Numbered from the stretch's first letter, positions 35,331-46,617 are shown. The stretch is DNA of 64,000 nucleotides from Batrachochytrium dendrobatidis JAM81 (GCF_000203795.2 NW_006281100.1:1695099-1759098); one strand, 5' to 3'. Numbers and translations are program-made. The notes: generated by a model not told the origin, from the sequence alone.

Positions 35331-36353
35331 TCATCCAAAGAATGATTTCAATTTACCCATAAACTTGGATGAACCTTTTTGTCTATTGGAGGGAACTTTC
35401 TGTCCAGGGGATCCAGATCCGGATGGTGTATCCGGTGATGGTTGTGGTTCTTGATGCTGTTGCTGACCACTAGGTTTTTGATGTTGCTGTTGATCACTAG
35501 GTTTTTGTTGTTGTTGTTGATCACTAGGTTTTTGTTGTTGTTGTTGATCACTAGGTTTTTGTTGTTGTTGTTGACCACCAGGTTTTTGTTGTTGTTGTTG
35601 ACCACTAGGTTTTCGATGTTGTTGTTGATCACTAGGATTCTGACCAAGACATTCATTGCATTCTGATGATTTTTCTTCATTACGTAATCTGTCAAGGTAA
35701 TTTTGAACGGAAGGATACGTGCCGATAAGCAAAAGTTTCTTATAAAATGATTTAGGATCCCAAGGTCCTCCAAAAACGAGCGTCACAAGCTCTATTTCGA
35801 TGAGATCCAGTTCAAATTCAAGACTATTACGCTTGGACTCGCAGTCTTGAATACTTTCTTTAAGATCGTCAAGTCTGTCTCTTTGGGCTTTGAGATTAAG
35901 CTTACTCTTCTGAGTTGCATCGTGTTTTGGACTGCCACCGTTTCCTTGATATTTATGTTGCAAAATTCGAGTATTTCTCCACAGGCGCTCTATCAGCCTA
36001 CGTTGGTCGTTATATTCAGATTTTAACAACTCACATTTTTTTTTTTGCTGATTAAAGCCTTGCTTTTTTTTCCTGTATTTTTTGAACAAATCCTTGATGC
36101 TATCTGGAAGTGGATCAAGACCACCTAAGCCTATACCGTTTGGATTAGGAGTTGGCAAGGTGCTAGACTCAACATCTGTAGTTGCACTGGGAAGATCTGG
36201 AAAAATGCTAGATTCAACATCTGTAGTTGCACTGGGAAGATCTGGAAAAGCGATAGACTCAACATCTGTAGTTGCACTGGGATCAATTGGATTGGCAATA
36301 GTAACCGAGCATGCAAGCAGGATCGATGACAATACAGCAACTGCGAGTTTCAT
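35331..36353 (-). CDS. Secreted repeat protein, paralogue of 22246 gene, with Gln-rich repeats
   Basis: Single exon, 340 aa from the ATG at 36351-36353. Same signal peptide and promoter as the 22246-23475 gene, but only two 15-residue PDL units. The coiled coil and VTLVFGGPWDPKSF block are kept with many substitutions (KYRKKKQGFNQQKKKCELL). The C-terminal tail has seven nine-residue units of the type KPSDQQQQQ where the paralogue has one. Ends SSKFMGKLKSFFG. The two copies thus differ mainly in which repeat has expanded. Function unknown; secreted by inference. Confidence 0.8.
   Translation of the reverse strand: MKLAVAVLSSILLACSVTIANPIDPSATTDVESIAFPDLPSATTDVESSIFPDLPSATTDVESSTLPTPNPNGIGLGGLDPLPDSIKDLFKKYRKKKQGFNQQKKKCELLKSEYNDQRRLIERLWRNTRILQHKYQGNGGSPKHDATQKSKLNLKAQRDRLDDLKESIQDCESKRNSLEFELDLIEIELVTLVFGGPWDPKSFYKKLLLIGTYPSVQNYLDRLRNEEKSSECNECLGQNPSDQQQHRKPSGQQQQQKPGGQQQQQKPSDQQQQQKPSDQQQQQKPSDQQQHQKPSGQQQHQEPQPSPDTPSGSGSPGQKVPSNRQKGSSKFMGKLKSFFG
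35450..35640. repeat. 27-bp coding repeat (Gln-rich), about seven units
   Basis: Tandem 27-bp units (TCACTAGGTTTTTGTTGTTG pattern on the plus strand) encode KPSDQQQQQ-like nonapeptides on the minus strand. Copy A of the duplication has a single unit at the matching place (about 22370-22400). Confidence 0.85.
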
Positions 36354-36540
36354 TGTATTGGTTTGGTTGAGCAAGTTGCAATGTCATTCAACAGGTCGGT
36401 TTTGAACCATATTTATATTCGTTATTGAACGGTGATAGTAAAAGCATATCCCTTGAATGACCGTTTTAAGGGTCAGTGTTACTGTCAGGGTTGTCGATTT
36501 GTTACCAACGTCAAACTTTGAAGGGATCTCCCTTTATATG
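36354..36540 (-). promoter_or_regulatory. Conserved secreted-gene promoter, TATA box at 36410-36417
   Basis: Near-identical to 23476-23660, with the same CCCTGAC, CCCTTAAAACGGTCAT, TATAAATA and leader words. Beyond it, 36600-36650 carries AGGGTTAGGG and CAAGGGTTAGGGCC words. Confidence 0.65.
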
Positions 36541-36895
36541 GTGATCCAAAATTTTGGTTGAGCCGCTATTTGATCATACATTCAAATATCATATGGTTGA
36601 TTAAAAGCTTCACCCTGAAAAGGGTTAGGGTCAAGGGTTAGGGCCAAGAAATGAGTATAAACCAAAACTGGAATGAGTTGACACTCGGATATTAGTTGGT
36701 CATCAATATGTGCCGTGATATCCCATACTTGTTAAAATAGCAAGTGATTGGCATGATTCAACTTACAAGTAGTGTATAATGAGCATCGGATGATACCGGT
36801 TTACTTGAACAAGAGTGCTAAATCTGTTGGAATAATTGTAATTTAGTCGTCTATTTCTGTACTACATTTTACACCCTCATTGTTACACAACATCA

Positions 36896-37530
36896 AATGT
36901 TTGACATTGCTCTAAAAGCTACTGGTAATATTGAAATGGAGACTGATGATGCCACTTTCCACAAACAATCAGACTCTGGCAGTAATGATTCAAGCACAAT
37001 CAAGTATAATCTGAGTGTGGATTTACTTCTGGTACTGTGATTGGATTTGAAGCAACTGGTCAAGTCATTCGACTCAATGACTGCAACATTGTTGTCAAAC
37101 ATTGTGATTCATACAACAATCTTGATGCATTCAAAATGCTAATCAAATATCAATTTACGAAAAGCTCGCCAAACTCAATCTACAATATGTTGCATGCTAT
37201 TATGGAGAATGTGAGTATTACGGACAGTATTTCACTTGATTGGTTTGGACTTTATTCCTGGAAAACACTGTGACTGGAGAACAGACAGTGAGTCGGATTG
37301 TGTTATTCGACACTTGTAATCGGTTGGTGTAGTTCATGAGGACTTGAGACCAGGAAACATGATTTTAACTGGTCAAGGGAATATCAAATTGATCGACTTT
37401 GGCAAGACACAGATCAAGACTTGCGTCACGAATTGATGGTTTATCAACCAAGCAGAATCCAAGACTTGTTCAAGACTTGTCCAGTAAAAACACAACCATA
37501 CTGACCTTTTATCGACTACCCATTGACTAC
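36896..37530 (+). pseudogene. Protein-kinase-like relic, copy B
   Basis: Second copy of the relic at 24018-24650, with the same frameshifts and the same HEDLRPGNM and IDFGKT remnants. A few substitutions separate the copies (for example GFGATG in A, GFEATG in B). Confidence 0.6.
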
Positions 37531-38259
37531 TCACAAAATCAAATGTTTGCAAATCTGATGTTCAAATCTTTATATTTCTGATGAGTTTCATTTCCATTGA
37601 ACAGTTTAAATTCAACGTCATGTTCATTCATGCTCCATACATATGACAAACACGTCAACAATGCTAATGGCAGCTTTATGAATGTCAAAATGGATTGTTT
37701 TGAACAAGCTGGTCAACTTTTTTGTTGCTCCAGTCGCAGGCTTTACATCCAAACTATTGTAATGTTTCAACAACTCGGACGGGTTTTTACAATTGTATTG
37801 TATTGTAGCATGATCAATGTTTTTAATATTAGTTTTTGATAAATCATTGTACACCCATGTGTTTGCAGGGATTGGTGAATGTTTAGTAGTTTAATCAAAC
37901 CATATTTTTGATGGTTTAATGTAGGATACTTTTTCCAGATGCGTGTGTATGTTTTGGGTTGTTGTATGAGCAAACATGTCTATTGGGCATTCTGCATCAA
38001 ATGATTTCAAATACTTGTTAGTAGTATATATTGGGCACCAAATGATACCAGTTTTATCAACCAGTGTTTACAGCCAAACTATGTCCAAAGTTGCCAAAAA
38101 ATATCAAATTATCGGAGATGAGGAAAATTGTCAAAATCTTTAAAATAAAGTACCGGCTTGTTTATTAGTTTGAAATTTCAGGATCTTTTTGTGCCAGATT
38201 CATACTCTCTGCTTTAACTAGAATACAATGTCTTTATGATAGACGACGGTAGTTACAAA

Positions 38260-38823
38260 TTAATCGCACCATCCCTTTATGAAAACAACTTTGACTTTAT
38301 CCAACTCTTCACCGAGTCTCCAACCAACATCTGTCAACATGCCTGGTACCGATGGTTCGGCTACCTTGAAAGTTGAGCGTTTCTTTTGGTCAACAACAAA
38401 GATAATTTCCAAGCATGTAATCTCAAACGATTCAGGCGATTGGCATAGCGTCAGCAAAAAACTGTGGAAATACTCGATTTTGAATGAATGTGTGTCGCCA
38501 TCAGTTACTTGAACGAATCTAACAACCCTTTTCCTTTATCCAAGAAAATAGCATCAAATCCTCCCTGGTTCCATTTGTTTGGCTTAAACCAAACACCATT
38601 ATTTTCTGGTAGAGCAGGAAAAGCATTGATATCCAGAGTTTTGAAATTGGATGCTGGCCAAGTTTGAAATTCGTTATCGTTTTCGTCAAACAAGTTTACT
38701 CCGTCGTAACGAAGACTGGCAAAGAACCACATTTCCAATATCCAACCATTCATAGAAGGATTTCCATCATGCCGAGTAGCTTTGACCAATTTACGAATCA
38801 GGTCTGGTCCTGCCTTGATGGCA
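38260..38823 (-). pseudogene. CRN 3' fragment left by the duplication
   Basis: The minus strand carries only the C-terminal 180 or so codons of the CRN pseudogene at 25382-27246, including the same TAA (38505-38507), frame shift and final stop (38260). It is cut at 38823, so the ATPase and header are absent. No product expected. Confidence 0.8.
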
Positions 38824-38831
38824 ACTATTAC

Positions 38832-39054
38832 GAACCGACAGATGACGATGATTGTGGCAATTGATTCACTCAGTCGACAGGGAATGTTTCAATTTACAGT
38901 TGCTGATGAACATCCTATTTATGGAGTTGATATTCTTACAAAACTGTGCAATTTGTATGATGAACCCAAACTTTATTTTGTGGTTCCGCCTCACCAGTTT
39001 AAAGGATTCAAGCAGCTTTACAACACCTGTTTTGCAGCAATTGGTTTAATATGA
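38832..39054 (+). pseudogene. CRN C-terminal fragment in opposite orientation
   Basis: Directly after the duplication break, the plus strand reads MFQFTVADEHPIYGVDILTK then PKLYFVVPPHQFKGFKQ and stops at 39052-39054. The pattern F.FTV...HPI followed by LYFVVP...F..FK is common to the end of many CRN proteins. No N-terminal part precedes it. So two CRN ends meet head to head at about 38825. Confidence 0.55.
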
Positions 39055-39135
39055 CTGGCTTCATATGCAACACAATGTTGAATTCAATGTTGTTTTGTAT
39101 TTGCAACAATTGAAACTACACCACTAGAAACATTC

Positions 39136-40765
39136 ATGTCAGGATTTTATATTGATACTAATGCTGACAGAGATTTGTACAATACATACAAACCCAGTCA
39201 ATCACCAGCATCCACTGTACCACAAACACCTGTGGTCAAGCATGCATGTCTCTCAGTCCACTACCACTTGATTTCTCCAGTTTGTCCAATCTATTCAGTC
39301 CAATGTCAAACTGCATCGTCTTGATCACTTCTGCAATGCTGATGGTGACTGGATTACACGATCTGTGTCGGGTATTTCATCCATGTCATTGGGTGATGAA
39401 CAGCCATTGGTTCGTCAATCAAGACAAACTGGTCAGTCTGCTCAACAACAGTCGCTACAACCAAAACCTCATTCGCCTATTGTGCAACAGAATTCAAGTT
39501 TGTATCAGTTCGAGTCGGGAATCCTTGAAAATCTGTTGCATGATGTTGATACTATGAATGATACTGTCAGAGTTGGACGCCATGCAAAACAATCGTTTAT
39601 GTCGAGTCAAGCCTGCGACTCGGATTCCTTGTGTGATGATGACAGCCAAACCGATACTGACAGTGAATACTCCGAGTCCATACACAGCAATGACTCGGAT
39701 ATATCCGTTGATGGATACATTGATTCTGTAAATGATCGCACTGCAACAGTGTTTGATATTGATCAAGAGTCGAGGTATTTGCAAGGCACACTCAGCAACA
39801 GTCCTTTGACTTGGTCAAATGGATCACCTAGACGCATGTGAAGAAAGTCATGCGATAGTCAATCCGAAACCAGCAGTGATGAAATTGATACTATTGAATC
39901 CATGAATACGCATGCAAACAGTCAATTGATGCTAGATCGTCATGCAGAATTCCGATTTCAGCAGATTCTGAATGGTGATTTCACACAACCATCCAGATCT
40001 GTATCTGTCGAGCAAGCCTCCAAAATATCCAAATCAGCACTCAAAACACAACGCAAAAACGATCGTCGCAAAGCCAAATAACATGTAAAAAGCCGCCATC
40101 ATGACTTGACTACTCAAGGTCGTACTTTTGACGCCCAGCTCTCCAATAGCCGCAACCCAACACAGTTCAATGCAGTCATTAAACTATTTCTGCACTCCAT
40201 CAACAAAATGGTCCATGACTTTGTTGTGGCTAAACCGCAGTATGGACAACTGTCACTTCCACCCATGATGAGTGATGTACGTAAATTTGCAGTGATCCTT
40301 GTCAAGCGGTATCAAATGCGTCCAAAGACAATGGGCAAAGCAAGATCAAAGTATATCGAGGCTTATACAACACGAACAACGTGCGTGCCTGAATCGTGGC
40401 GGACAATACCAAATGAGATCATGCGTGAAAAACTGTTCGAGATTGGCGAGATTGCTGACCGATTTACTGGCTCAGTTGTCAAACTCCATGTTGCTAGAAA
40501 ACCCAGAATGTCGCCAGACAGCAAAATGAAACGGTCGCACAAAACCGGTATGAAAAAAGACCCACATCACAAACATACTGTTGTTAAACAAGGTCATGTT
40601 GTGGGTGAATCTAGCCAACCGATTGGAAATGAAAACGTTGGTCATAAAATGCTGCTTGCTATGGGATGGAATCCAGGACAGTCGCTGGGCACAGGAAACA
40701 AAGGCATCGTTGATCCTGTCAAGGTTGTTATACGAACTGAGCGTAGTGGTCTTGGTGCAGAATGA
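39136..40765 (+). pseudogene. G-patch/R3H (SQS1-like) protein pseudogene
   Basis: The 3' part (about 40082-40765) is open and encodes an R3H-like region (NAVIKLFLHSINKMVHDFVV, then MSDVRKFAVILVKRYQM) and a C-terminal G-patch (GHKMLLAMGWNPGQSLGTGN, ending RSGLGAE), the layout of yeast Sqs1, a G-patch partner of the helicase Prp43. Upstream, the same frame from about 39365 carries acidic Ser/Asp sequence broken by TGA 39839-39841 and TAA 40079-40081. Further upstream the coding signal changes frame at least twice (39136, 39246). No ATG lies near the start of the open 3' part. Decayed copy is the best reading; an intact copy should exist elsewhere, since the family is conserved. Confidence 0.6.
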
Positions 40766-41026
40766 GTTCAGAATGAATTCAGAATGAATGCAAAGTTTAA
40801 ATGTGTTTAAACTCGAGTGATACTGATTTGTTATATTCGATTGCATCTAGACTTGAATGCTGCAGTTTTCCAAACTATTGATGCATTTGCATATTGTTTG
40901 CACGATTCTGGCCATGTAATGCATGTTTGTTTTGGATACTTTTAAACAGCATTCGGGTATACAACTGTGCTGTTGCGTGTATTTTTGATATATTTGAATT
41001 CAATTCAGTAGCATTAATATTGTAGT

Positions 41027-42148
41027 TTATTTATCTTGACCCATTATCATATTACGAATGGCCATTTCAACCTTGGCTTTGGGTGTAATATCAATAGCAC
41101 AACAACCAGCATGTTCAGCAGCAGTTCCATGCAAACCATCATCACTAGACGAATCGTGTCTTGCTCTTAGTATATCTGATGGTGCAACAAAACTCACCAG
41201 TAAAAACGTGTAGATTTCTAAACCATACATCATGGGAGAAAAGAACCAGGCTGTATAGGCTACAAATGGCTCACCCGTATAGGCTGAATGTACAGCAAAC
41301 CCTGCCATTGTAATATTAAGGACAAAAATAACGACAAAACGGAACCCTTCATACTTTAAAAACAACTGCTTGATGAATTCGGATCTGTGCACGCCAGTGC
41401 CTTTACTGATTGTCCAAAGAAATATGAGTGATGAAGTTGCCGATATGATACCTTCAAATATGCATTTGATTGCAAAAAGCAGACTAGAGTACTGAATGGG
41501 AAACAGGTAAAAATCATGTCAGAAAGTTAAACCCAACACTTGAATTCAATATACTCGAGTCGATTCAAATATACATGTGTGCTTACATGAAGTAATGCAC
41601 TTTTTGAAATAATGACAGCTTGTCCTCTGATGAGCTCAAGATACGATAATATGCCAAATGCACCAGTGAGTGCTGACACGCAAAACGTGGCAACTATTCC
41701 AGCTGTTATAATCCAAAAAACAGGTGTTCCTTTGTGGAATACTCGAAGTCGAGCAACCATCAAAATAAGCTATTGCCAATCATACACATCATACAGATTC
41801 ATGCAATCAGTCAACCAAAATACTGTACCATTCAAGCACGTCTGTTCAAACAAATAAGCTTACCACGCCAGTACTTGTCAAAAACGTCAGCAAATATCCA
41901 GAAGCAGCCAACCACTCGACCCAGTTTTCAACAGTGGTTTCCGGTGAAATGGACTGATCAATCAATAATGTGTGCACATAAATCTGGCCAGCACAAACTA
42001 TCAATGAGACCAGCGCTATGAGGTCGATGGCAGTATGAAGTGGTCTACGTCGTGTAGCAATAAAAAATAACGCAGAGATGACTTGATGAAAAGCAATCCC
42101 CATAAATATGGCTGATGGAGTCTGGTATGCATTGTATAATCCAGCCAT
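41027..42148 (-). CDS. Seven-transmembrane protein of unknown function
   Basis: Three exons on the minus strand (42148-41864, 41769-41587, 41491-41027), joined in phase 0 by GTAAGC...AG introns of 94 and 95 nt, give 310 aa. Seven hydrophobic helices can be read: FMGIAFHQVISALFFIA, IDLIALVSLIVCAGQIYV, WLAASGYLLTFLTSTGV, VFWIITAGIVATFCVSAL, CIFEGIISATSSLIFLW, FVVIFVLNITMAGFAVHSA and FSPMMYGLEIYTFLLVSF. The C-terminus is cytosolic-looking, with HDSSSDDG and two adjacent Cys. I do not recognise the family; a receptor- or channel-like role is possible but not shown. It has normal codon use and introns, unlike the secreted genes around it. Confidence 0.75.
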
Positions 42149-42631
42149 TACTTTGGTTAAACATCGCCTTGATACTGAGCAAATGATCGATTCTGTTGTA
42201 CAAACGGGTTATTAGCAGTGAATGAGTAATCAACTAGACTGTTTACAATGTAATCATACTAAATACATACAATACTACCAATCTATGCAACAAACATGTA
42301 TCAACCAAAATAACAGACGTTTCTAAAACCAACCCGTGATAAAGGACGGATTGGGCTGTCATATATATGGTTGCATATCTACCAAACAGATACAGGCCGT
42401 ACCATTATGCATGATATCACCCTGTTGTGGCTCAGTTATATCCACAGCATTGTGTCTAGTACACATCCAACCCTCAACGCGCCAGAATAAAATTGAAACC
42501 ACTTGCCAGTAGATTCATGGCGCTGTACTAGCGTATACGCTTGGTCTGATGGTGACTAGTTGTATGCCAAACATGAGAGCATCTAGCAGTCAGCCCTAGA
42601 TGTTGTGCACATTTGGTGAATACAAGTACAG

Positions 42632-43493
42632 TTGGATGTCACGGATAGCAACAATCGACATGACAGTGGACACTATTGGACATGTACACTGCGATATGAC
42701 TGTCAGCAACCATCACCATCAGTGTGTATCATGTGTTTAAAAAGTACTCGCATGCATTGGATTCAACACCACGTTTGTGATTGGGTTTGATCTGGATTGT
42801 ATTGGTGGTGATGTTTTGCATATATCAGTAGATTGTGTGTTGATTTGAATGGCATGATCATACATTGTGGTTCATGTACACGATGACAATCTGACCTGTT
42901 GACACGGCCAGTTTGTTGAACGACCTGCCAATCTCCAATTCAATTATAGTACAACGTCACTCATTCAGTGTAGCAGCGACAGATTGCCGAGTTTGATGTT
43001 GATCATGTTGTGACACAATCAGCAATGTTTGATGTATACAGTCTACATTAACCTAAAATGGCCATGCAGTCATACCAATGGAAAAGTCATGGTTTTGAAA
43101 TACTGAAATAACAGGCTGTTTTATACTGTTGTGGCCGAGTGATCCAAAACATGACCAATTGAACAATCAGTCAAGTATTTGGTATACAGTGACAATATAT
43201 GCTGTGATAATGAACTGCATATGTGATGATAACTATCCATAAGCAGGGTGACACTACCTGGTTACTGGATACATGACTGCAATTGGAAATATCAACACAG
43301 CATACTACCGAGGTTGATTATACACCAACAGCAATGCTTGTATATTGATTCACCCTACAGGGTGTTTCCAGCTTTGTCCACCCTGCATAGTGTATTTGGC
43401 TTTTTGTGGTCGTTCATTTGGAGATTGCTGATTGTCACCCTTGAAGTTACCGTTGTTATAAAACGGCAGTCATGTATCAGACTCGAAGCTTTC
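42632..43493 (+). repeat. Inverted-duplication arm with the pepsin-like gene promoter
   Basis: Reverse complement of 20205-21035 (see there). The arm ends within 20 bases of the pepsin-like gene start and includes its TATAAAA (43457-43463) and CCCTTGAAGTTACCG words. The remaining 42149-42631 shows no gene. Confidence 0.7.
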
Positions 43494-43512
43494 CATTACA
43501 ATACTCGATAAA

Positions 43513-45165
43513 ATGCTGATTACTCTAGAATGCGTTATACTTGCGTTACAGACGGTTGCTGCAGTTCGACTTGCATTGGATTCACCTTCTGGAATTACCA
43601 GTCAATCAAGCAATAGGCTGTCAAAACGATCACCTGTTGAACTGGGCCGTGATGCTGACCAATGTTTCACAATTAAATCCAATGTTAATGGAGTCAATGT
43701 ATGTATCATGTCATGTCATGGATTGTAGTTTGATATCAATTTGTACCACGCTTAATCAATCTCACATTTGTTTAAAATAGTTGAATTTACTAGTCGAATC
43801 AGAAGCTCCTGGTATAATTGTACCACTTCCTAGTTCAAGTGACGATGTAGGTTTGGCTATACAAAGTATTTCAAGTGGGGAACCCTTTATTATAAAGTAC
43901 AGAGACAAACAGTATAAAGGAGTTACATCCACAGCCGCTGTGACGATTCCGGGTACTGGGATAACTGACATCAAATTACCAGTAATAGCAGTTGAAAAAC
44001 AATCGGCAGATTCGGTTGGTATCGATCCAGAGTTTGATGGAATATTTGGGTTTGCCTATTCCTCGTTGTCAAAATATCACACATCAGTCCCTGCAATGGA
44101 TGTTTTGTACAATGGCAATACCATTCCCAATAACGAGATTGGCATTCAACTATGTCCGTATGACATGATTTCAAATAGCTTCATCAATATAGGAAACACG
44201 GATATAACTGCAAAATGCGGAACAGATGGAAGGAGTGTTGCATGGGTAAATTCACCATCAGACGATCGTCATACTGTCAACATCAAGAATATACTAGTCA
44301 ATGGCAAACAAGTGGATCTGCCCGTTGAATTCCAAAAAAAGGAGGAAAATGGACGTACTTTGTATTCGGTTATACAAACATGTTGTACATTTATGCATTT
44401 TCCTCGAACAGTTGTGACAGCGTTGGTTGGTGCTATTGTTGGTAGTAATGGGATCACTGTCAAAAATACTAAGTTCAAGAGCAAGAGCAAACACAAGCGC
44501 AAGCTCACCCCGGAAGAAATTGAAAAAATATTTTGGGAACACCATCTAATGTCCAGATCCAATTTTGATATCAATTGGAGCAAGCTGCCGTCGCTTACAA
44601 TCGTAATGTATGCTCAAACCCCCGTAACTGATGACAATAGAAACTCCGTTATAGAGATCACACTGGGTCCCAAAGACTATATACAGAAAATCAATTCTGA
44701 AAAATGTAAATATTTGACAATTGTATGCAATGTGTGTTGTTTGATTAATCTGACTAATGTACATGTTGAATTATAGTTGTGTTTGCTGTAACAGCTGGTC
44801 CAAATGATTATGCAGTTCTTGGTATATCATTTATGACCCGACTTGCAGTCACATTTGATTTACAAAATAAACGCATTGGGTTTGCTCCTGGATGTGGATG
44901 CGAAGTCGCGACTGATGGATATCCTACTATCTCGAACGGTGATCAAGTGCTCTGGTCACCATCACAGTAAGTTGTTTGATATTGGCGTGTGGATGTGTTA
45001 ATTGATATATTGATCATGAATTTGATGCATACTGTTAGACTGCCTGAACAACCAAGTACTTCAGGTTTAGGTAGAACATCTACTCTCAGGAGATTGTCGC
45101 GACTTGGTAGTACTCTCCGTGGTACTAAGCGGTCAAAAGTTAGTTACGAGAAATTTGAGGGCTGA
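43513..45165 (+). CDS. Secreted pepsin-fold (A1) protein lacking catalytic aspartates
   Basis: Four exons (43513-43698, 43781-44705, 44777-44966, 45039-45165) give 475 aa; all introns GT-AG, 71-82 nt. Signal peptide about residues 1-18, a basic site (LSKR), then a pepsin-like fold: LNLLVESEAPGIIVPLPSSS at the first lobe, FDGIFGFAYSSLS, NSFINIGNTDI, the second-lobe motif region LYSVIQTCCTFMHFP, and the late YAVLGISFMTRLAVTFDLQN and RIGFAPGC. Active A1 proteases have DTG or DSG at both sites; here they read VES (Glu68) and QTC (Gln261). Both nucleophilic Asp are therefore absent while fold-defining motifs remain. A Lys-rich insert (KFKSKSKHKRKLTPEE) sits in lobe two. Likely a pseudoenzyme (binding, decoy or regulator), by inference. 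Confidence 0.85.
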
Positions 45166-45785
45166 GCAGATATATATCAATAAAATTGGTTATTTGTTGA
45201 ATGGATGATGGCCATGACTATGTTATATTTGATATGATGTACGTCAGGACTCTTGATTTCAATCATCAACAACTACAACTGATCAAGTAGTTGTGCCTGA
45301 AAACACTCACCACACTGTCAAGAGTCACAAACAGACTCTCAATAAACTCGACTGAATACGATTCATTAGTGACAAAGTGATACTATATGTATTTTTAATG
45401 TGGTGTGTTCATGTTTGATTGTGTGATATGTTCAAGCCGTGCATGTATTGGATCAGTCCAGTGTGTATCGTAGTTGTTTGATACACGATGATCACGCATA
45501 CTATTGTATTAGTAATACATGGTATGGATTGAATACATATCATGATCGCATAGTTCAGTTACAATCCAATTGACATGAACAGTCGAGTCGTGTAGTTTGG
45601 GTTCACTTGACACATTTGTATTGTCAATCTCGAACAAAACATCAAAAGTGAATCAAGGTCAACTGGAACAATCAACAGACTGGATCCAGTATGTGTAGTC
45701 GCACTGGATTGCATATATTGATCACAGTAAACAACTCGAATGTCATTTTACTGATTATGGTTATGGTGACATGCCAGTGTTTGAT
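45166..45785. other. Intergenic region
   Basis: AATAAA at about 45179 probably ends the pepsin-like gene. No other gene or motif is supported. Confidence 0.4.
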
Positions 45786-46325
45786 ACATACAGCGTTACA
45801 ATGATGGGTCAGCAACAATGTGATGGAACTGGATGTGCAATATCAAAACCATGTCCAGAATACGTGATATAACAACAACTTGCAACCATATTGATGTAAA
45901 TGGATCACTAAATAACAGTGTCATGCATATGCAAACAACAGTTGCATTACTGACATGTGTCATCATTGTTGTTGAACTAGACTGCGATCGTATCCGTGAT
46001 TCAGAATACAACAAATGTGTGTACAGAGTTGTATTGACAACATTGACAACATCTACAGTCAAACACAATATATCGATTGCAATACATGGATATGGGTTCA
46101 AACTTGTTGATCGTATAATGTATGATTACTAAAAGTGCACCAAATGTAGATTCGACACTATAGTCTGATTGTGTGTCATATGATGGTTGTTGTATTTGGA
46201 ACAATCAATATAGTCAATGTGTAGTATCAACCAGCCAAATATGTAACCATTGTATATCCCAAATCAAAGTCACTGCTGGATGAATACCAAAGCGATCCAT
46301 TTTTACGCGAATATGGTTGTAAAAG
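45786..46325 (+). repeat. Dispersed repeat, fullest copy
   Basis: 45786-46013 matches 21520-21738 inverted; 45885-46325 matches pieces of 48960-49345 (ACTAAAAGTGCACCAAATGT, TCATATGATGGTTGTTGTAT, TAGTATCAACCAGCCAAATA); 46010-46135 matches 13795-13925. All copies lie in the secreted-gene compartment. The 46326-46617 stretch has AGGGTT words and a TATAAG box (46524-46529) for the next gene. Confidence 0.6.
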
Positions 46326-46617
46326 GGTGCGTTTACAAGGCTACACAACACTCTTGAAGGGTGTTTTTCAAGACATCTGATAAAAGGGTCACGGAAGCAC
46401 AACATGATATTGTGACCAGGGAGCAGTATACTGTCTAGTTTGATAGTAGCCCATCGCAAGCAGTCAAATAACCCTGTGTAGTCGACTAACCTAGAAGGGT
46501 TAGGGTTGGTTTGCTATACAAAATATAAGTACTGTCAAGTACGCTCAGTTTTAGAATCGACACCAGTTTCAACACTCTACTTTTGTACCAACTGTTTAAA
46601 CATATTCATCGGACTTG

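Larger units (their letters stand above)
35049..38823. repeat. Direct segmental duplication, copy B
   Basis: Second copy of 21970-25946. The match ends sharply near 38823: both copies read GTCTGGTCCT, then copy A continues into the CRN pseudogene while copy B switches to unrelated sequence. Copy B thus holds only the last part of the CRN pseudogene. Confidence 0.85.
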
